A stretch of 64,000 nucleotides of DNA from Marinobacterium rhizophilum DSM 18822 (GCF_000378045.1 NZ_KB899095.1:79873-143872), one strand, 5' to 3'; numbered from the stretch's first letter, positions 8,601 to 19,628 are shown. The notes: generated from the sequence alone by a model not told the origin. Program-made: numbers and translations.

Positions 8601-10497
8601 CAGCGTCGTGGGTATCGGCGACATGGCCGGCGATGTGTTCGGCAACGGCATGCTGCTGTCCCGCCATATCCGCCTGGTCGCGGCCTTCAACCACCAGCAC
8701 ATCTTCATCGACCCGACCCCCGACGCGGCCTCAAGCTGGCAGGAACGCAAGCGCCTGTTTGAGCTGCCGCGTTCAAACTGGGAAGACTATGACCTCAGTC
8801 TGGTCTCTGCCGGTGGCGGACTCTACAAGCGCAGCGCCAAGCATATCGACCTCAGCCCCGAGGCACAGGCCGCACTGGGTACCGACCAGAGCCGCTTCAC
8901 CCCCAACGAGCTGATCCGGGTGATTCTCAAGGCCCCGGTGGATCTGCTCTGGAATGGCGGTATCGGCACCTATATCAAGGCCAGCGGCGAGAGCCACACC
9001 GAGGTCGGGGACCGCAGCAATGACAATCTGCGCGTCGATGCCAGCGAACTGCGGGTGAAGGTCATCGGTGAAGGCGGCAACCTGGGACTGACCCAGCGCG
9101 CGCGCATCGAGTTCGCCCGCCACGGCGGCCTGGTCAATACCGATGCCATCGACAACGCCGGCGGCGTCGATTCGTCCGATCACGAGGTCAACCTGAAGAT
9201 TCTGCTAAGCCGGGAACTGGCCTGCGGCGCGCTCGACGCCGACCGCCGTAACCGTCTGCTCGAAAGCATGACGGATGAGGTCGCCGCCCTGGTGCTGCAG
9301 CACAACAGGCAGCAGAGCCAGATCCTCAGCCTGTGTGCATACCAGGCGCCGAGCCGGATCAACGATCACCGCCGCCTGATGCAACAGCTGGAAAAGGCCG
9401 GCCGACTGAACCGGGCGCTGGAGTACCTGCCGGCAGATGCGCAGCTGGAGGACCTGGCACGCAACGGCCAGGGGCTGACACGCCCCGAAATTGCGGTACT
9501 GCTGGCCTACAGCAAGCTCTGGCTGTGCGATCAGCTGATCGAGCATGGCATCGGACAGGACCCCGACCTGGCCCTCGAGCTGCCGGCCTACTTTCCGCAT
9601 CACATACGTCAGCAGTATGCGCCGGAATTACAGCAACACCCCCTGCGCAACGAGCTGCTGGCCACCCACATGACCAATCAAACCTGCAACCGCATGGGCG
9701 ATACCTTTGTCAGCTACCTGCAGGCCGAAACCCACTGCAGCGCCCTTGATGCGGTGCGTGCCTTCGTATCCGCCCGCCGCATCCTCGATATCGACAGCCT
9801 CTGGCAGGCGCTCGAAACGCTGGAAAACAACCTGGACGACGGCCTGTTCCGGGACGAGCTGACGCAAATCCAGGACCTGCTGGAGCGCACCACACTCTGG
9901 CTGCTCAGGCGCAATACTGGCCAGATCAACATCGCCGACTGCACCCGCGCCTACGACAGCGAGGTCACCAACCTGATAGCACACCTGCCTGAGCTGCTGA
10001 CCGAAGACGCCCTCGACCAGCTGCAGCAGGCACGCGCCCGCCTGACCGAGGCCGGCGTACCGGCTGCCCTGGCAGAGCGCCTTGCCAGCCTGCCCTATCT
10101 GTATCAGGGGCTGGAAATTGTCCAGCTGGCGTATCAAAGCGGTCAGGACAGCCTGGTCACCGCCGGTATCTACTTCTCACTCGAGCAGATGCTGACCCTG
10201 CATCCCCTGCGCCGCTGCATCGCGGCATTGCCGGAGCGGGACCTGTGGCAGCGCAAGGCACGGGCCGCTCTGGCGCATGAAGTGGATGCCACCCAGATCC
10301 AGGCCTGCAGCCTGATACTGGAGACCACCGATGCCGACACGCCGGTCAACGCACGCCTGACCCAATGGCGTACGCAGGCCGCACAGCTGCTCGACAACCT
10401 GCAGCAGATCTTTAGCGAAGTCCGCTTCAACGAAACGCCCAACCTCGCCATGCTGTCCGTCGCCGTGCGCGAACTGGGCCGCCTGAAGCTGCTTTAA
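5689..10497 (+). CDS. gdhB: NAD-specific glutamate dehydrogenase, large GDH-180 type
   Basis: The 1602-residue enzyme oxidises glutamate to 2-oxoglutarate and ammonia with NAD. It belongs to the approximately 180-kDa bacterial family, and its length matches Pseudomonas GdhB (about 1620). An N-terminal regulatory part of roughly 700 residues precedes the catalytic core. The core, around residues 800-1180, has GGLRWSDRREDFRTEVLGL, the lysine-rich KAQMVKNSVIVPVGAKGGF, KKMGITARGAWESVK and VVGIGDMAGDVFGNGM (nucleotide-binding). In Pseudomonas this enzyme is arginine-induced through ArgR and completes arginine use; the promoter seen here and the adjacent aru genes fit that. It is followed by a hairpin before aruC. 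Confidence 0.93.
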   Translation: METLPLVKPSQPALNVLDLIASRHDAQQAQQLQTLQRLFFQSQRRDTALAPQALYGALMSVWQRLQQHDRGTIDVAVYHPDPARDGWHSEHSIIEILMDDMPFIVASSITELARLGIGIHQQAYPVLHLRRDSTGHLVEFCSDASEGAGTETLVRFEIDHQPDNSALDSIRHALLRVLEDVRCTVADWQPMLARLEAAASACEQAAQPDLETVEFLRWLADENFLLVGFRYYDVEQGENECYQLRYRDGSGLGSFRDPVSESQHLIRLDRYLSELLESPQRLVLTKSTTRSTVQQGAHLDYVGVKNTDASGKVIGEWRFFGLYASKAYDTPVTQIPLIRQHVSRLLQSCGLPTDTHSYKALRHIVFNYPRDEMLQASYAQLQETVTGMLDCVERRRLGLFLRPDTHGRFITVLLLVPRDQYHTGLRKRVQDILLRAFNGNSAEFSVRLSEQPLALIEFSIHCDHARQVVCDAQQLEQQIRDAMETWYDKLHRALSDQFNDSEARRLFERFAHRFPAAYRDDTQPKSAVTDIRQLDRLDRTLATQLYQPKPGSLRFKVLGRGRDITLSDVLPILEHLGVRVCSATPYQLAAGITQADDEACWIIDFHLACDSGLDLTPQALRTQFEQTFSRTYYGELEDDRFHQLILGAGLDYRQVMLLRAIGKYLQQLGVPFSQHYIEQALFRNPQLCRLLGDLFAARFSPDASAGRETRQQSLIEHINSALEAVENLDEDRILRHYLGVISAMLRTNYYQNDAIRHVGGAKGYLSFKLNTRALPFAPEPRPAFEIFVYAPWVEGVHLRAGAIARGGLRWSDRREDFRTEVLGLVKAQMVKNSVIVPVGAKGGFVPKQLPDGGDRNAVQAEVIRCYETFIRGLLDITDNRVDDDIVSPANVVCHDGPDPYLVVAADKGTATFSDIANRISAEYGFWLGDAFASGGSNGYDHKKMGITARGAWESVKRLFREQNRNCQSDDFSVVGIGDMAGDVFGNGMLLSRHIRLVAAFNHQHIFIDPTPDAASSWQERKRLFELPRSNWEDYDLSLVSAGGGLYKRSAKHIDLSPEAQAALGTDQSRFTPNELIRVILKAPVDLLWNGGIGTYIKASGESHTEVGDRSNDNLRVDASELRVKVIGEGGNLGLTQRARIEFARHGGLVNTDAIDNAGGVDSSDHEVNLKILLSRELACGALDADRRNRLLESMTDEVAALVLQHNRQQSQILSLCAYQAPSRINDHRRLMQQLEKAGRLNRALEYLPADAQLEDLARNGQGLTRPEIAVLLAYSKLWLCDQLIEHGIGQDPDLALELPAYFPHHIRQQYAPELQQHPLRNELLATHMTNQTCNRMGDTFVSYLQAETHCSALDAVRAFVSARRILDIDSLWQALETLENNLDDGLFRDELTQIQDLLERTTLWLLRRNTGQINIADCTRAYDSEVTNLIAHLPELLTEDALDQLQQARARLTEAGVPAALAERLASLPYLYQGLEIVQLAYQSGQDSLVTAGIYFSLEQMLTLHPLRRCIAALPERDLWQRKARAALAHEVDATQIQACSLILETTDADTPVNARLTQWRTQAAQLLDNLQQIFSEVRFNETPNLAMLSVAVRELGRLKLL

Positions 10498-10515
10498 AAC
10501 AGGAAGGAACCCCGG

Positions 10516-10539
10516 CCCCGGCGCACTGCGGCGCCGGGG
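10516..10539 (+). terminator. GC-rich hairpin after gdhB
   Basis: CCCCGGCGC pairs with GCGCCGGGG across a 6-base loop, 19 bp after the gdhB stop. It is followed by TATAAATTT, not a run of T, so termination may be partial. It separates gdhB from aruC, 77 bp further on. Confidence 0.6.
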
Positions 10540-10615
10540 TATAAATTTCGCCACACTGCCCTGCTGCCAATGCCAGGTGGGCAGACTGAAACCGCTTTAA
10601 CACAGGAGCAACATA

Positions 10616-11842
10616 ATGACTCAGCCTACTGTCAGCCGCGCCACCTTCGATGACGTCATGGTCCCCAACTACAACCCGCCGGCCATTATTCCGGTGCGCG
10701 GCGAAGGTTCCCGCCTGTGGGACCAGGACGGCCGGGAATATATCGATTTCGCCGGCGGTATCGCGGTCAACGTGCTGGGGCACCGCCACCCCGCACTGAT
10801 GCAGGCACTGACCGATCAGGCCGGCAAGGTCTGGCACCTGAGCAACGTGTTTACCAACGAGCCGGTACTGCAGCTGGCGCAGAAGCTCACCGACAGCACC
10901 TTTGCCGACCAGGTATTCTTCTGCAACTCCGGCGCCGAAGCCAACGAAGCCGCCTTCAAGCTGGCGCGCAAGTACGCCCATGACCGTCACGGGGCCGGCA
11001 AGCACGAGATCATTGCGTTCACCCAGGCGTTTCACGGCCGCACCCTGTTCACAGTCTCGGTCGGCGGCCAGGCCAAGTACCGCGAAGGGTTTGAGCCGGT
11101 GCCGGCGGGAATCAGTCACGTACCCTTTAACGATATCGATGCGCTGCAGGCAGCCATATCCGATCGTACCTGCGCCGTAGTGATGGAGCCGATCCAGGGC
11201 GAAGGCGGCGTGATTCCCGCCGACCCTGAATTTGCCCGCGCGGTGCGCGAGCTGTGTGATGCACATGGCGCCCTGCTGATCTTCGACGAGGTGCAAACCG
11301 GCGTCGGCCGCACCGGCAACCTCTTTGCCTATGAAGAACTCGGCGTCACACCGGATATCCTCACCAGTGCCAAGGGCCTGGGGGGCGGCTTTCCGATCGG
11401 CGCCATGCTGACCCGCCGCGATATCGCCGCCAGCCTGAACGTCGGCAGCCACGGCACCACCTACGGCGGCAATCCGCTGGGCTGCGCAGTCGCCAAGGCG
11501 GTGCTGGACACGGTGGACGACCCGGCATTGCTGGCCGGCGTGCGTCACAAGCAGCAGCTGTTCGTCGAGCAGCTTGAAGCCATCAATGACCGTCACCACT
11601 GCTTCAAGGATATTCGCAGTACCGGCCTGCTGATCGGTGCCGAGCTGATCGACAGCCTGCACGGCCAGGCGCCCAAGGTACTGGCGGCGGCCCGCGAACT
11701 TGGCCTGATGCTGCTGGTCGCGGGCCCCAACGTACTGCGCATGACACCGTCGCTGATCATTCCGGACGAGGATATCGTCCAGGGGATGAGCCGGCTGGAG
11801 CAGGCCGTCGCTGCGGCCCTCAAGGTCGAACAGGCCAGCTGA
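10616..11842 (+). CDS. aruC: Succinylornithine/acetylornithine aminotransferase
   Basis: The 408-residue class III PLP aminotransferase converts N2-succinylornithine (also acetylornithine in arginine synthesis) to the semialdehyde with 2-oxoglutarate. Family segments are visible: [69 protein letters not shown] and the PLP-lysine region [15 protein letters not shown] near residue 252. It lies between gdhB and the remaining aru genes, with AGGAGC before the ATG. Dual use in biosynthesis and catabolism is known for AruC/ArgD-type enzymes; context favours catabolism. Confidence 0.92.
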   Translation: MTQPTVSRATFDDVMVPNYNPPAIIPVRGEGSRLWDQDGREYIDFAGGIAVNVLGHRHPALMQALTDQAGKVWHLSNVFTNEPVLQLAQKLTDSTFADQVFFCNSGAEANEAAFKLARKYAHDRHGAGKHEIIAFTQAFHGRTLFTVSVGGQAKYREGFEPVPAGISHVPFNDIDALQAAISDRTCAVVMEPIQGEGGVIPADPEFARAVRELCDAHGALLIFDEVQTGVGRTGNLFAYEELGVTPDILTSAKGLGGGFPIGAMLTRRDIAASLNVGSHGTTYGGNPLGCAVAKAVLDTVDDPALLAGVRHKQQLFVEQLEAINDRHHCFKDIRSTGLLIGAELIDSLHGQAPKVLAAARELGLMLLVAGPNVLRMTPSLIIPDEDIVQGMSRLEQAVAAALKVEQAS

Positions 11843-11915
11843 TGGCATTCGCCCGGCCCGGCTTCTGCCGGATCGGGCGTCTAGCGTACGCTTTGACCCC
11901 AATAGGTACTTACAG

Positions 11916-11990
11916 GGCCCCTCAACTAAAAAACCAGGTCGCCTGAGCAACAGTTCGCCCCTGTCAGTCAGGGCCACAATCAACAATAAT
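11916..11990 (+). promoter_or_regulatory. ArgR-like site and promoter of the M20-aruFG-astDB genes
   Basis: Half-site GGTCGC-CTGAGCAA-CA (11937-11952) shares its spacer with the gdhB site. A weaker half-site, GGCCCC-N8-AA (11916-11931), lies 21 bp upstream. The -35-like TGTCAG (11962-11967) and -10-like AATAAT (11985-11990) are 17 bp apart. All distances equal those at gdhB, so the two promoters are probably co-regulated. The 167-bp gap after aruC therefore starts a new transcript. Confidence 0.65.
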
Positions 11991-12025
11991 GATTCTGACG
12001 CCAATACATGAAGGACAAGGTCGCC

Positions 12026-13273
12026 ATGACATTTGAACCCCGCTACGCTCCCTGGCTTGAGTGGCTCGACAGCCAGCACGACTGCATGCTGGCCCGAACC
12101 CTTGAACTGGCCGGGATCAACTCAGGCAGCCTCAATGCCGCCGGAGTGAATCGCGTACGGGAAACGCTGCAGCAGTATTGCGGCGCTCTTGGGGGAGAAA
12201 TGGAAGTCGTGCCGGTACCGCCCTATACAGAAATGACCGAGCAGGGCGAACAGCGGCAGTTTGCCCTGGGCGACGCACTGCGTATCCGCAAGCGCCCCGA
12301 CGCGCCACTGCAGGTTTTCTTCTGCGGGCACATGGATACGGTGTTCGCGGCGGACCATGCGTTCCAGTCCATCCGCTGGCTCGATGAGAATACCCTGAAC
12401 GGCCCCGGCGTTGCCGATCTCAAGGGTGGCCTGATGGTCATGCTCAAGGCCATCGAAGCACTGGAACGCAGCCCCTTCAGTGACCGGATTGGCTGGGAAA
12501 TCCTGTTCAACCCGGACGAGGAAATCGGCTCCCTGAGCTCTGCACCACTCATTGCTGAAGCCGCCGGTCGATGCGACCTGGGCCTGATCTACGAACCCTG
12601 CATGCCGGACGGCAATCTGGCCGGCGAGCGCAAGGGCAGCGGCAACTTCAGTGTCGTGGTCAAAGGCCGTGCCGCCCATGCCGGGCGTGAACACCAGCTG
12701 GGGCGCAACGCCGTCCGCGCCCTGTGTGATTTTGTCAGCGCGCTGGACGACCTCAACGGTCAGCGCGAAGGTGTCACGATCAACCCGGGCTTCATTCATG
12801 GCGGCGGTGCCGTCAACGTGGTGCCCGACCATGCCATGTTCCGTTTCAACATCCGCCTCGAGAAAGCCGCAGACGAGGCATGGTGTCTCGAACAGCTGGA
12901 CCGCCTCAGCGCCGGGATCAACAGCCGTGACGGTATCAGCCTGCAGCTGCATGGCGCCTTCGGTCGCAAGCCAAAGCAGCTGACAACCGCCAATCTCGCG
13001 CTGTTCCAGCTGGCGCGTGACTGCGGCGAACAGCTGGGCATGGCACTGGAATGGAAACCGACCGGGGGCTGCTGCGATGGAAACAACCTGGCCGCCGCCG
13101 GTGTACCCAATATCGATACCCTGGGCGTACAGGGTGGCAAGATTCACAGCAGCGACGAGTTCATGTACGTCAGCAGCTTCACCGAACGCGCAAAACTCAG
13201 CGCCATGATACTCATGAAACTGGCCGACGGCGCACTCGACGACGTCCTGCGCATAAAAGGGAAGAAACGCTGA
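12026..13273 (+). CDS. M20-family hydrolase in the arginine cluster, candidate succinylglutamate desuccinylase
   Basis: The 415-residue metallohydrolase of the M20/ArgE-DapE superfamily has the zinc motifs GHMDTVF, GPGVADLKGG and NPDEEIGS (the EE holds the catalytic glutamate), plus HAGREHQLG and a terminal H in GGKIHSSDEF. ATG 12026 follows AAGG at 5 bp; an alternative ATG lies at 12008. Members remove acyl groups from amino acids or cut dipeptides. It is first in the transcript with aruF, aruG, astD and astB, while the usual last enzyme AstE (M14-like) is absent from the window. A role in cleaving N-succinylglutamate is therefore inferred, not shown; AstE could lie elsewhere. The last 100 bp are repeated directly downstream. 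Confidence 0.85.
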   Translation: MTFEPRYAPWLEWLDSQHDCMLARTLELAGINSGSLNAAGVNRVRETLQQYCGALGGEMEVVPVPPYTEMTEQGEQRQFALGDALRIRKRPDAPLQVFFCGHMDTVFAADHAFQSIRWLDENTLNGPGVADLKGGLMVMLKAIEALERSPFSDRIGWEILFNPDEEIGSLSSAPLIAEAAGRCDLGLIYEPCMPDGNLAGERKGSGNFSVVVKGRAAHAGREHQLGRNAVRALCDFVSALDDLNGQREGVTINPGFIHGGGAVNVVPDHAMFRFNIRLEKAADEAWCLEQLDRLSAGINSRDGISLQLHGAFGRKPKQLTTANLALFQLARDCGEQLGMALEWKPTGGCCDGNNLAAAGVPNIDTLGVQGGKIHSSDEFMYVSSFTERAKLSAMILMKLADGALDDVLRIKGKKR

Positions 13274-13404
13274 TGAGCATGGATAACGTCTATACGCTAC
13301 GAGGCTGCTTCACCGAACGGGCTAAACTCAGCGCCATGATACTCATGACGCTGGCCGACGGTGCGCTCGACGACGTCCTGCGCATAAAAGGGAAGAAATA
13401 CTGA
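13273..13404 (+). repeat. Tail copy of the M20 hydrolase gene, forming a 43-codon small ORF (copy C)
   Basis: Bases 13307-13406 repeat 13176-13275 with 8 mismatches in 100, at a period of 131 bp. The ATG at 13273 overlaps the parent stop (TGATG) and opens a frame of 11 new residues, MSMDNVYTLRG, followed by 32 residues of parental C-terminus. The TGA of the copy overlaps the ATG of aruF in the same way. Of six changed codons four are silent; the others are K to T and the terminal R to Y. The distal copy therefore keeps the operon junction and looks like a coding allele that had diverged before the two were brought together. Confidence 0.88.
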
Positions 13405-14447
13405 TGCTGATTATCCGACCTGTCGATTTCCCGGACCTTCCGGCGCTGGAACAGCTGGCACTGCTGTCCCGTGGCGGCATCACCACGCTGCCTGCGAACC
13501 GCGAACATCTCGGCCAGCTCATCGGCCAGACCCAAAGTTCGCTGCGCAAGAAAGTCAGCCTGCCGGGCAACGAATCCTATCACTTCGTACTGGAAGAGAC
13601 CGACACCGGCCAAATACTGGGCATCAGCGGTATAGAAGCCTGTATCGGGCTGGACTCACCCTTTTACAGTTACCGTATCGACGAGATCGTCCACGCATCG
13701 CGCGAGCTGCAGATTCACAACCGAATTCCGTCGCTGCACCTGTGCCAGGACTACAACGGCACCAGCCGGCTCTGTACCCGTTTTCTGGTGCCTGAGGCCG
13801 ATACCCCGGCCAATGCACACCTGCTGTCACGCTCACGCATGCTGTTCATGGCGGAACACCCCAAGCGCTTCGCCCGCAGAACCGTGGTCGAACTGCAGGG
13901 CATGGTCGACGAAAACGGCAAATCCCCCTTCTGGGAGTCACTGGGTCGGCATTTCTTCAGCATGGACCTGACCAAGGCCGACTACCTGACCGGTATCAAG
14001 CGCAAGACCTTTATTGCCGAGCTGATGCCGCACTATCCGGTGTATGTACCGCTGCTAAACGAAGCCGCGCGCAATGCCATAGGCCAGCCACGACCGGATA
14101 TCGAACCGGTGATGGACCTGCTGGAGGACGAAGGTTTCAGCTACCAGGGCTATCTGGACATCTTTGATGCCGGCCCCACGCTGGAGGCACGTACCGACAA
14201 TATTCGCTCGGTTTGGCAGAGCCAGAATCGGACCCTGCGCGTCGGCCAGGAGGCCGCGCCAACGGATGCCAGCCTGAGCTGGCTGATGCTGAGTAATAAC
14301 GACACCGGCAATTTTCGCGTCCTGCTGACCCGGGGAAACCCCGAACAACCGCGCATCGACGCAGCCGCAGCCGAACAGCTGCAGCTGCGTGATGGCGATA
14401 GCGTACGCGTATTGCAACTGGACGCAGATGATCTGGCGCTGAACTAG
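13404..14447 (+). CDS. aruF: Arginine N-succinyltransferase, alpha-type subunit
   Basis: The 347-residue AstA-family protein transfers succinyl from succinyl-CoA to the alpha-amino group of arginine (or ornithine), the first step of the pathway. Family segments: IRPVDFPDLPALEQLA at the start, FYSYRIDEIVHASREL, SLHLCQDYNGTSRLCTRFL, LLSRSRMLFMAEH, SPFWESLGRHFFSMD and FIAELMPHYPVY. In Pseudomonas two paralogous subunits, AruF and AruG, form the enzyme; here both follow one another. The start ATG overlaps the TGA of the preceding tail copy, so translation is coupled to a duplicated tail and not to the full M20 gene. Confidence 0.93.
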   Translation: MLIIRPVDFPDLPALEQLALLSRGGITTLPANREHLGQLIGQTQSSLRKKVSLPGNESYHFVLEETDTGQILGISGIEACIGLDSPFYSYRIDEIVHASRELQIHNRIPSLHLCQDYNGTSRLCTRFLVPEADTPANAHLLSRSRMLFMAEHPKRFARRTVVELQGMVDENGKSPFWESLGRHFFSMDLTKADYLTGIKRKTFIAELMPHYPVYVPLLNEAARNAIGQPRPDIEPVMDLLEDEGFSYQGYLDIFDAGPTLEARTDNIRSVWQSQNRTLRVGQEAAPTDASLSWLMLSNNDTGNFRVLLTRGNPEQPRIDAAAAEQLQLRDGDSVRVLQLDADDLALN

Positions 14448-14550
14448 CCCGCCTTAACTTTCAATACAGATGATGGATGCAGCCCGGACCTTCAGCCCGG
14501 ACTGCACGGCAGGCTGCGGCCTGCAGAAAACATGAGAGGTGCGTAAACCT

Positions 14551-17202
<2,652 letters not shown>

Positions 17203-17211
17203 CAGACTGAC

Positions 17212-17272
17212 CGCAGGTTGGGTGCAGCGAAGCGCAACCCAACGCCCTTTTGCCGGCGGCACCCGACCTGCG
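17212..17272. repeat. Palindromic dispersed repeat, copy 1
   Basis: An inner inverted repeat, GTTGGGT and ACCCAAC (17217-17243), sits inside an outer one, CGCAGGT and ACCTGCG. A relative with the same ends and core is at 59012-59093. Such GTTGGGT...ACCCAAC hairpins are REP-like intergenic elements. This one lies between the astD tail copy and astB. Confidence 0.65.
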
Positions 17273-17336
17273 AAGACCATGCGCCCCGCGCACAACCTGA
17301 CAAATATCGGCCTGACCGAACAGGAGAAATAACAAG

Positions 17337-18674
17337 ATGAAAGCCTACGAAGCAAACTTTGATGGTCTGGTCGGGCCGACCCACAATTACAGCGGCCTGT
17401 CGTTCGGCAATATCGCCTCGGGCGAGCACAAGGCCCAGGCCTCCAATCCGCGGCTCGCGGCCAAGCAGGGCCTGGTCAAGATGAAGACCCTGCACGACCT
17501 GGGCCTGGTACAGGGCGTGCTCGCGCCCCAGGAAAGGCCGGATATCCACACCCTGCGCCGTCTGGGCTTTTCCGGTTCCGATTCCGCGGTACTCTTTCAG
17601 GCTGCCCAGTATTCACCCCGCATTCTGGCAGCCTGCTGCTCGGCCTCCAGCATGTGGACGGCCAATGCCGCCACCGTGTCGCCCAGTGCCGACACCCATG
17701 ATCACCGCGTCCATTTTACGCCGGCCAACCTCACCAACAAGTTTCACCGCTCCATTGAGCACGAAACCACCGGGCGTATTCTGGCCGCCACCTTTGCCAA
17801 CGAGAAACACTTCAAACATCATTGCGCCCTGCCAGGCACGGAGCATTTCGGCGACGAGGGTGCCGCCAACCATACCCGTTTCTGCCATGAGTACGGTGAA
17901 CGTGGCATCGAGTTTTTCGTGTTCGGGCGCTATGCCTTCGACGACCAAAAGCCTGCACCGCAAAAGTTTCCGGCACGCCACACCTTCGAAGCCTCCCAGG
18001 CAATCGCGCGCAAGCACCAGCTCAATAGTCAGCATGTTGTCTATGCCCAGCAAAACCCGGACGTGATCGATCAGGGTGTATTCCATAACGACGTCATCGC
18101 CGTCGGCAACCGTAACCTGCTGTTCTGCCATGAGCAGGCCTTCCTCGACCAGGCGGGCGTCAAGCAGCAACTGACCCGGGCCATGCAGGGCGATTTTCGC
18201 GTCATAGAAGTGCCCACCAGCGCGGTGTCCGTCAAGCAGGCAGTGCAATCCTACCTGTTCAACAGCCAGCTGTTGTCATTGCCCGATGGCCGCACCCTGC
18301 TGGTGATTCCGCAGGAAAGCCAGAATATTGCGCCGGTCTGGCAGTACCTGCAGGACCTGATCGCCACGGATGACAGCGGTATTGATGAGCTGAAGATATT
18401 CGACCTGAAGCAGAGCATGAGCAACGGTGGTGGCCCAGCCTGCCTGCGTCTGCGCGTGGTACTGAACGAAGCCGAACGGGCCGCGGTAAACCCCCACACT
18501 TTGATGAACGACACGCTGTTCACGAAGCTGAATACCTGGGTGGATAAGCATTATCGCGACCGGCTGGAAGAAAAGGACCTGGCCGATCCACAGCTGCTGC
18601 TGGAATCACGTACTGCACTGGACGAGCTGACCCGGATTCTCAACCTGGGCCCGGTCTACCCGTTCCAGCGCTAG
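17337..18674 (+). CDS. astB: N-succinylarginine dihydrolase
   Basis: The 445-residue enzyme hydrolyses N2-succinylarginine to N2-succinylornithine, CO2 and two ammonia, the second step of the pathway. It begins [20 protein letters not shown], the AstB signature, and has [27 protein letters not shown] and YVYPFQ-like PVYPFQR end; the catalytic cysteine is expected in [13 protein letters not shown]. Length matches the family (about 445). AGGAG precedes the ATG. Last gene of the arginine block; a hairpin follows. Confidence 0.95.
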   Translation: MKAYEANFDGLVGPTHNYSGLSFGNIASGEHKAQASNPRLAAKQGLVKMKTLHDLGLVQGVLAPQERPDIHTLRRLGFSGSDSAVLFQAAQYSPRILAACCSASSMWTANAATVSPSADTHDHRVHFTPANLTNKFHRSIEHETTGRILAATFANEKHFKHHCALPGTEHFGDEGAANHTRFCHEYGERGIEFFVFGRYAFDDQKPAPQKFPARHTFEASQAIARKHQLNSQHVVYAQQNPDVIDQGVFHNDVIAVGNRNLLFCHEQAFLDQAGVKQQLTRAMQGDFRVIEVPTSAVSVKQAVQSYLFNSQLLSLPDGRTLLVIPQESQNIAPVWQYLQDLIATDDSGIDELKIFDLKQSMSNGGGPACLRLRVVLNEAERAAVNPHTLMNDTLFTKLNTWVDKHYRDRLEEKDLADPQLLLESRTALDELTRILNLGPVYPFQR

Positions 18675-18712
18675 CCGCTGGGTCGCAAGACTGGCTGCAC
18701 ACTGACAGCTTC

Positions 18713-18736
18713 GCGGGGGCATCCCCATGCCCCCGC
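18713..18736. terminator. Hairpin between convergent astB and the deacetylase gene
   Basis: GCGGGGGCAT pairs with ATGCCCCCGC over a 4-base loop. It has no T-run on either side. Position between two convergent genes suggests bidirectional termination. Its right arm is itself part of the short tandem repeats that follow. Confidence 0.55.
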
Positions 18737-18783
18737 TATCCCTTGCCCCCTTTATCCGATGCCCCTTTTATCCCATGCCCCAA
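18721..18783. repeat. Four ~16-bp tandem repeats at the 3' end of the deacetylase gene
   Basis: Variants of TATCCCATGCCCC occur four times in a row (around 18721, 18737, 18752 and 18768). The last one contains the stop and final codons (HWGMG) of the minus-strand deacetylase. So the gene's end is one unit of a short array that continues beyond the stop. Confidence 0.6.
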
Positions 18784-19628
18784 TGGCGCCGATGCATGTT
18801 CATCAGGCGCCTGTCAGCAGGATCTAGACGCGCAAAATCCGCCTGCTGATGCAAAAACGCCGATACCGTCAGGCGCTGAAAGCCGAGCTCGTCCATCAGT
18901 GGCAGAGCCTCGTGCAGGTAGTCCAGAGTCACGTCGTGGGGATGCCCGATCATCAGCGCAGAACCGTATTCACGCGCAATGCTCAGCCCACGCAGAAACT
19001 GGCGATGCACGAACGCCGGCGTCTGTTCATGATCCAGAAAGACATCACGCATCAGTGCTGGAATACCCTGCTCCTGCGCCACCTGCCACGCCAGCGTACT
19101 GGCGGTGGTACGGCTGTCGACGAACCACAATTTGCGCTCGCGCAGCACCTCCATCACCCACTCCATGGGCTGACGCCTTGAAGTCAGCAGACTCCCCATA
19201 TGGTTGTTCACGCCCGCGACATGGGGGATGGCATCAAGGTCCTCGCGCAGAATACGCTGCAGTTCGGCCTTGCTCAGATCGGGAGTCAAGGCGCCGGGGC
19301 CCAGCGCCAGATGCTGGCTGTTGGCCATGGGCGCATGCAGCATGATGCCCTTGCCCAGCGCCCGCGCTTCCAGCGCCAGGTCACGGCCATGGGCGGAATG
19401 GGGCAGGAAGGCACAATTGATGGGGCCCGGCAGTGCCAGGGTACGCCGGCCGGCCACAAGGCTGTGGCCGACATCGTCGATGACCAGCAGCAGACGCGGC
19501 TGCTCTGTACTATCTATCCCCGCCCCGCGCGCCAGCCCGGGCCAGGCCAGCCCGGGCCAGGCCAGCCCGGGCCAGATAGCCGTACCGGACAGTGCCGCGA
19601 GACTGACGAGCAAGGCGCGCCGGCGCAT
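18768..19628 (-). CDS. Divergent polysaccharide deacetylase (YibQ-like) exported protein
   Basis: The 286-residue protein has a signal peptide (MRRRALLVSLAALSGTAIWP) and a divergent polysaccharide deacetylase domain: LLLVIDDVGHS, PGPINCAFLPHSAHGRDLA, GIMLHAPMAN, GVNNHMGSLLTS, FVDSRTTASTLAWQVAQE and GSALMIGHPHDVTLDYL. The function of YibQ-type proteins is not settled; they sit beside envC in many gammaproteobacteria. Here the ATG overlaps the stop of the upstream protease gene (TGATG), so it is the last gene of gpmI-envC-ctp-yibQ. Odd: the end of the signal sequence has the fivefold motif LAWPG three times, from a 15-bp DNA repeat. Confidence 0.85.
   Translation of the reverse strand: MRRRALLVSLAALSGTAIWPGLAWPGLAWPGLARGAGIDSTEQPRLLLVIDDVGHSLVAGRRTLALPGPINCAFLPHSAHGRDLALEARALGKGIMLHAPMANSQHLALGPGALTPDLSKAELQRILREDLDAIPHVAGVNNHMGSLLTSRRQPMEWVMEVLRERKLWFVDSRTTASTLAWQVAQEQGIPALMRDVFLDHEQTPAFVHRQFLRGLSIAREYGSALMIGHPHDVTLDYLHEALPLMDELGFQRLTVSAFLHQQADFARLDPADRRLMNMHRRHWGMG
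19532..19576 (-). repeat. 15-bp minisatellite in a signal-peptide coding region
   Basis: Three head-to-tail units of CCAGCCCGGGCCAGG, the last differing by one base, encode repeated WPGLA residues at the end of the deacetylase signal peptide. The unit is a multiple of three, so gain or loss changes length without shifting frame. Confidence 0.85.

Noticed and set aside
10427-12079. Long minus-strand open frame of about 550 codons
   Set aside because: It is antisense to aruC and the M20 gene, has the codon pattern of a GC-rich shadow frame and no family likeness.
1969-13406. Diversity-generating retroelement (template and variable repeats)
   Set aside because: No reverse transcriptase gene is in the window, and the changes between copies are not adenine-specific and fall mainly at third codon positions.
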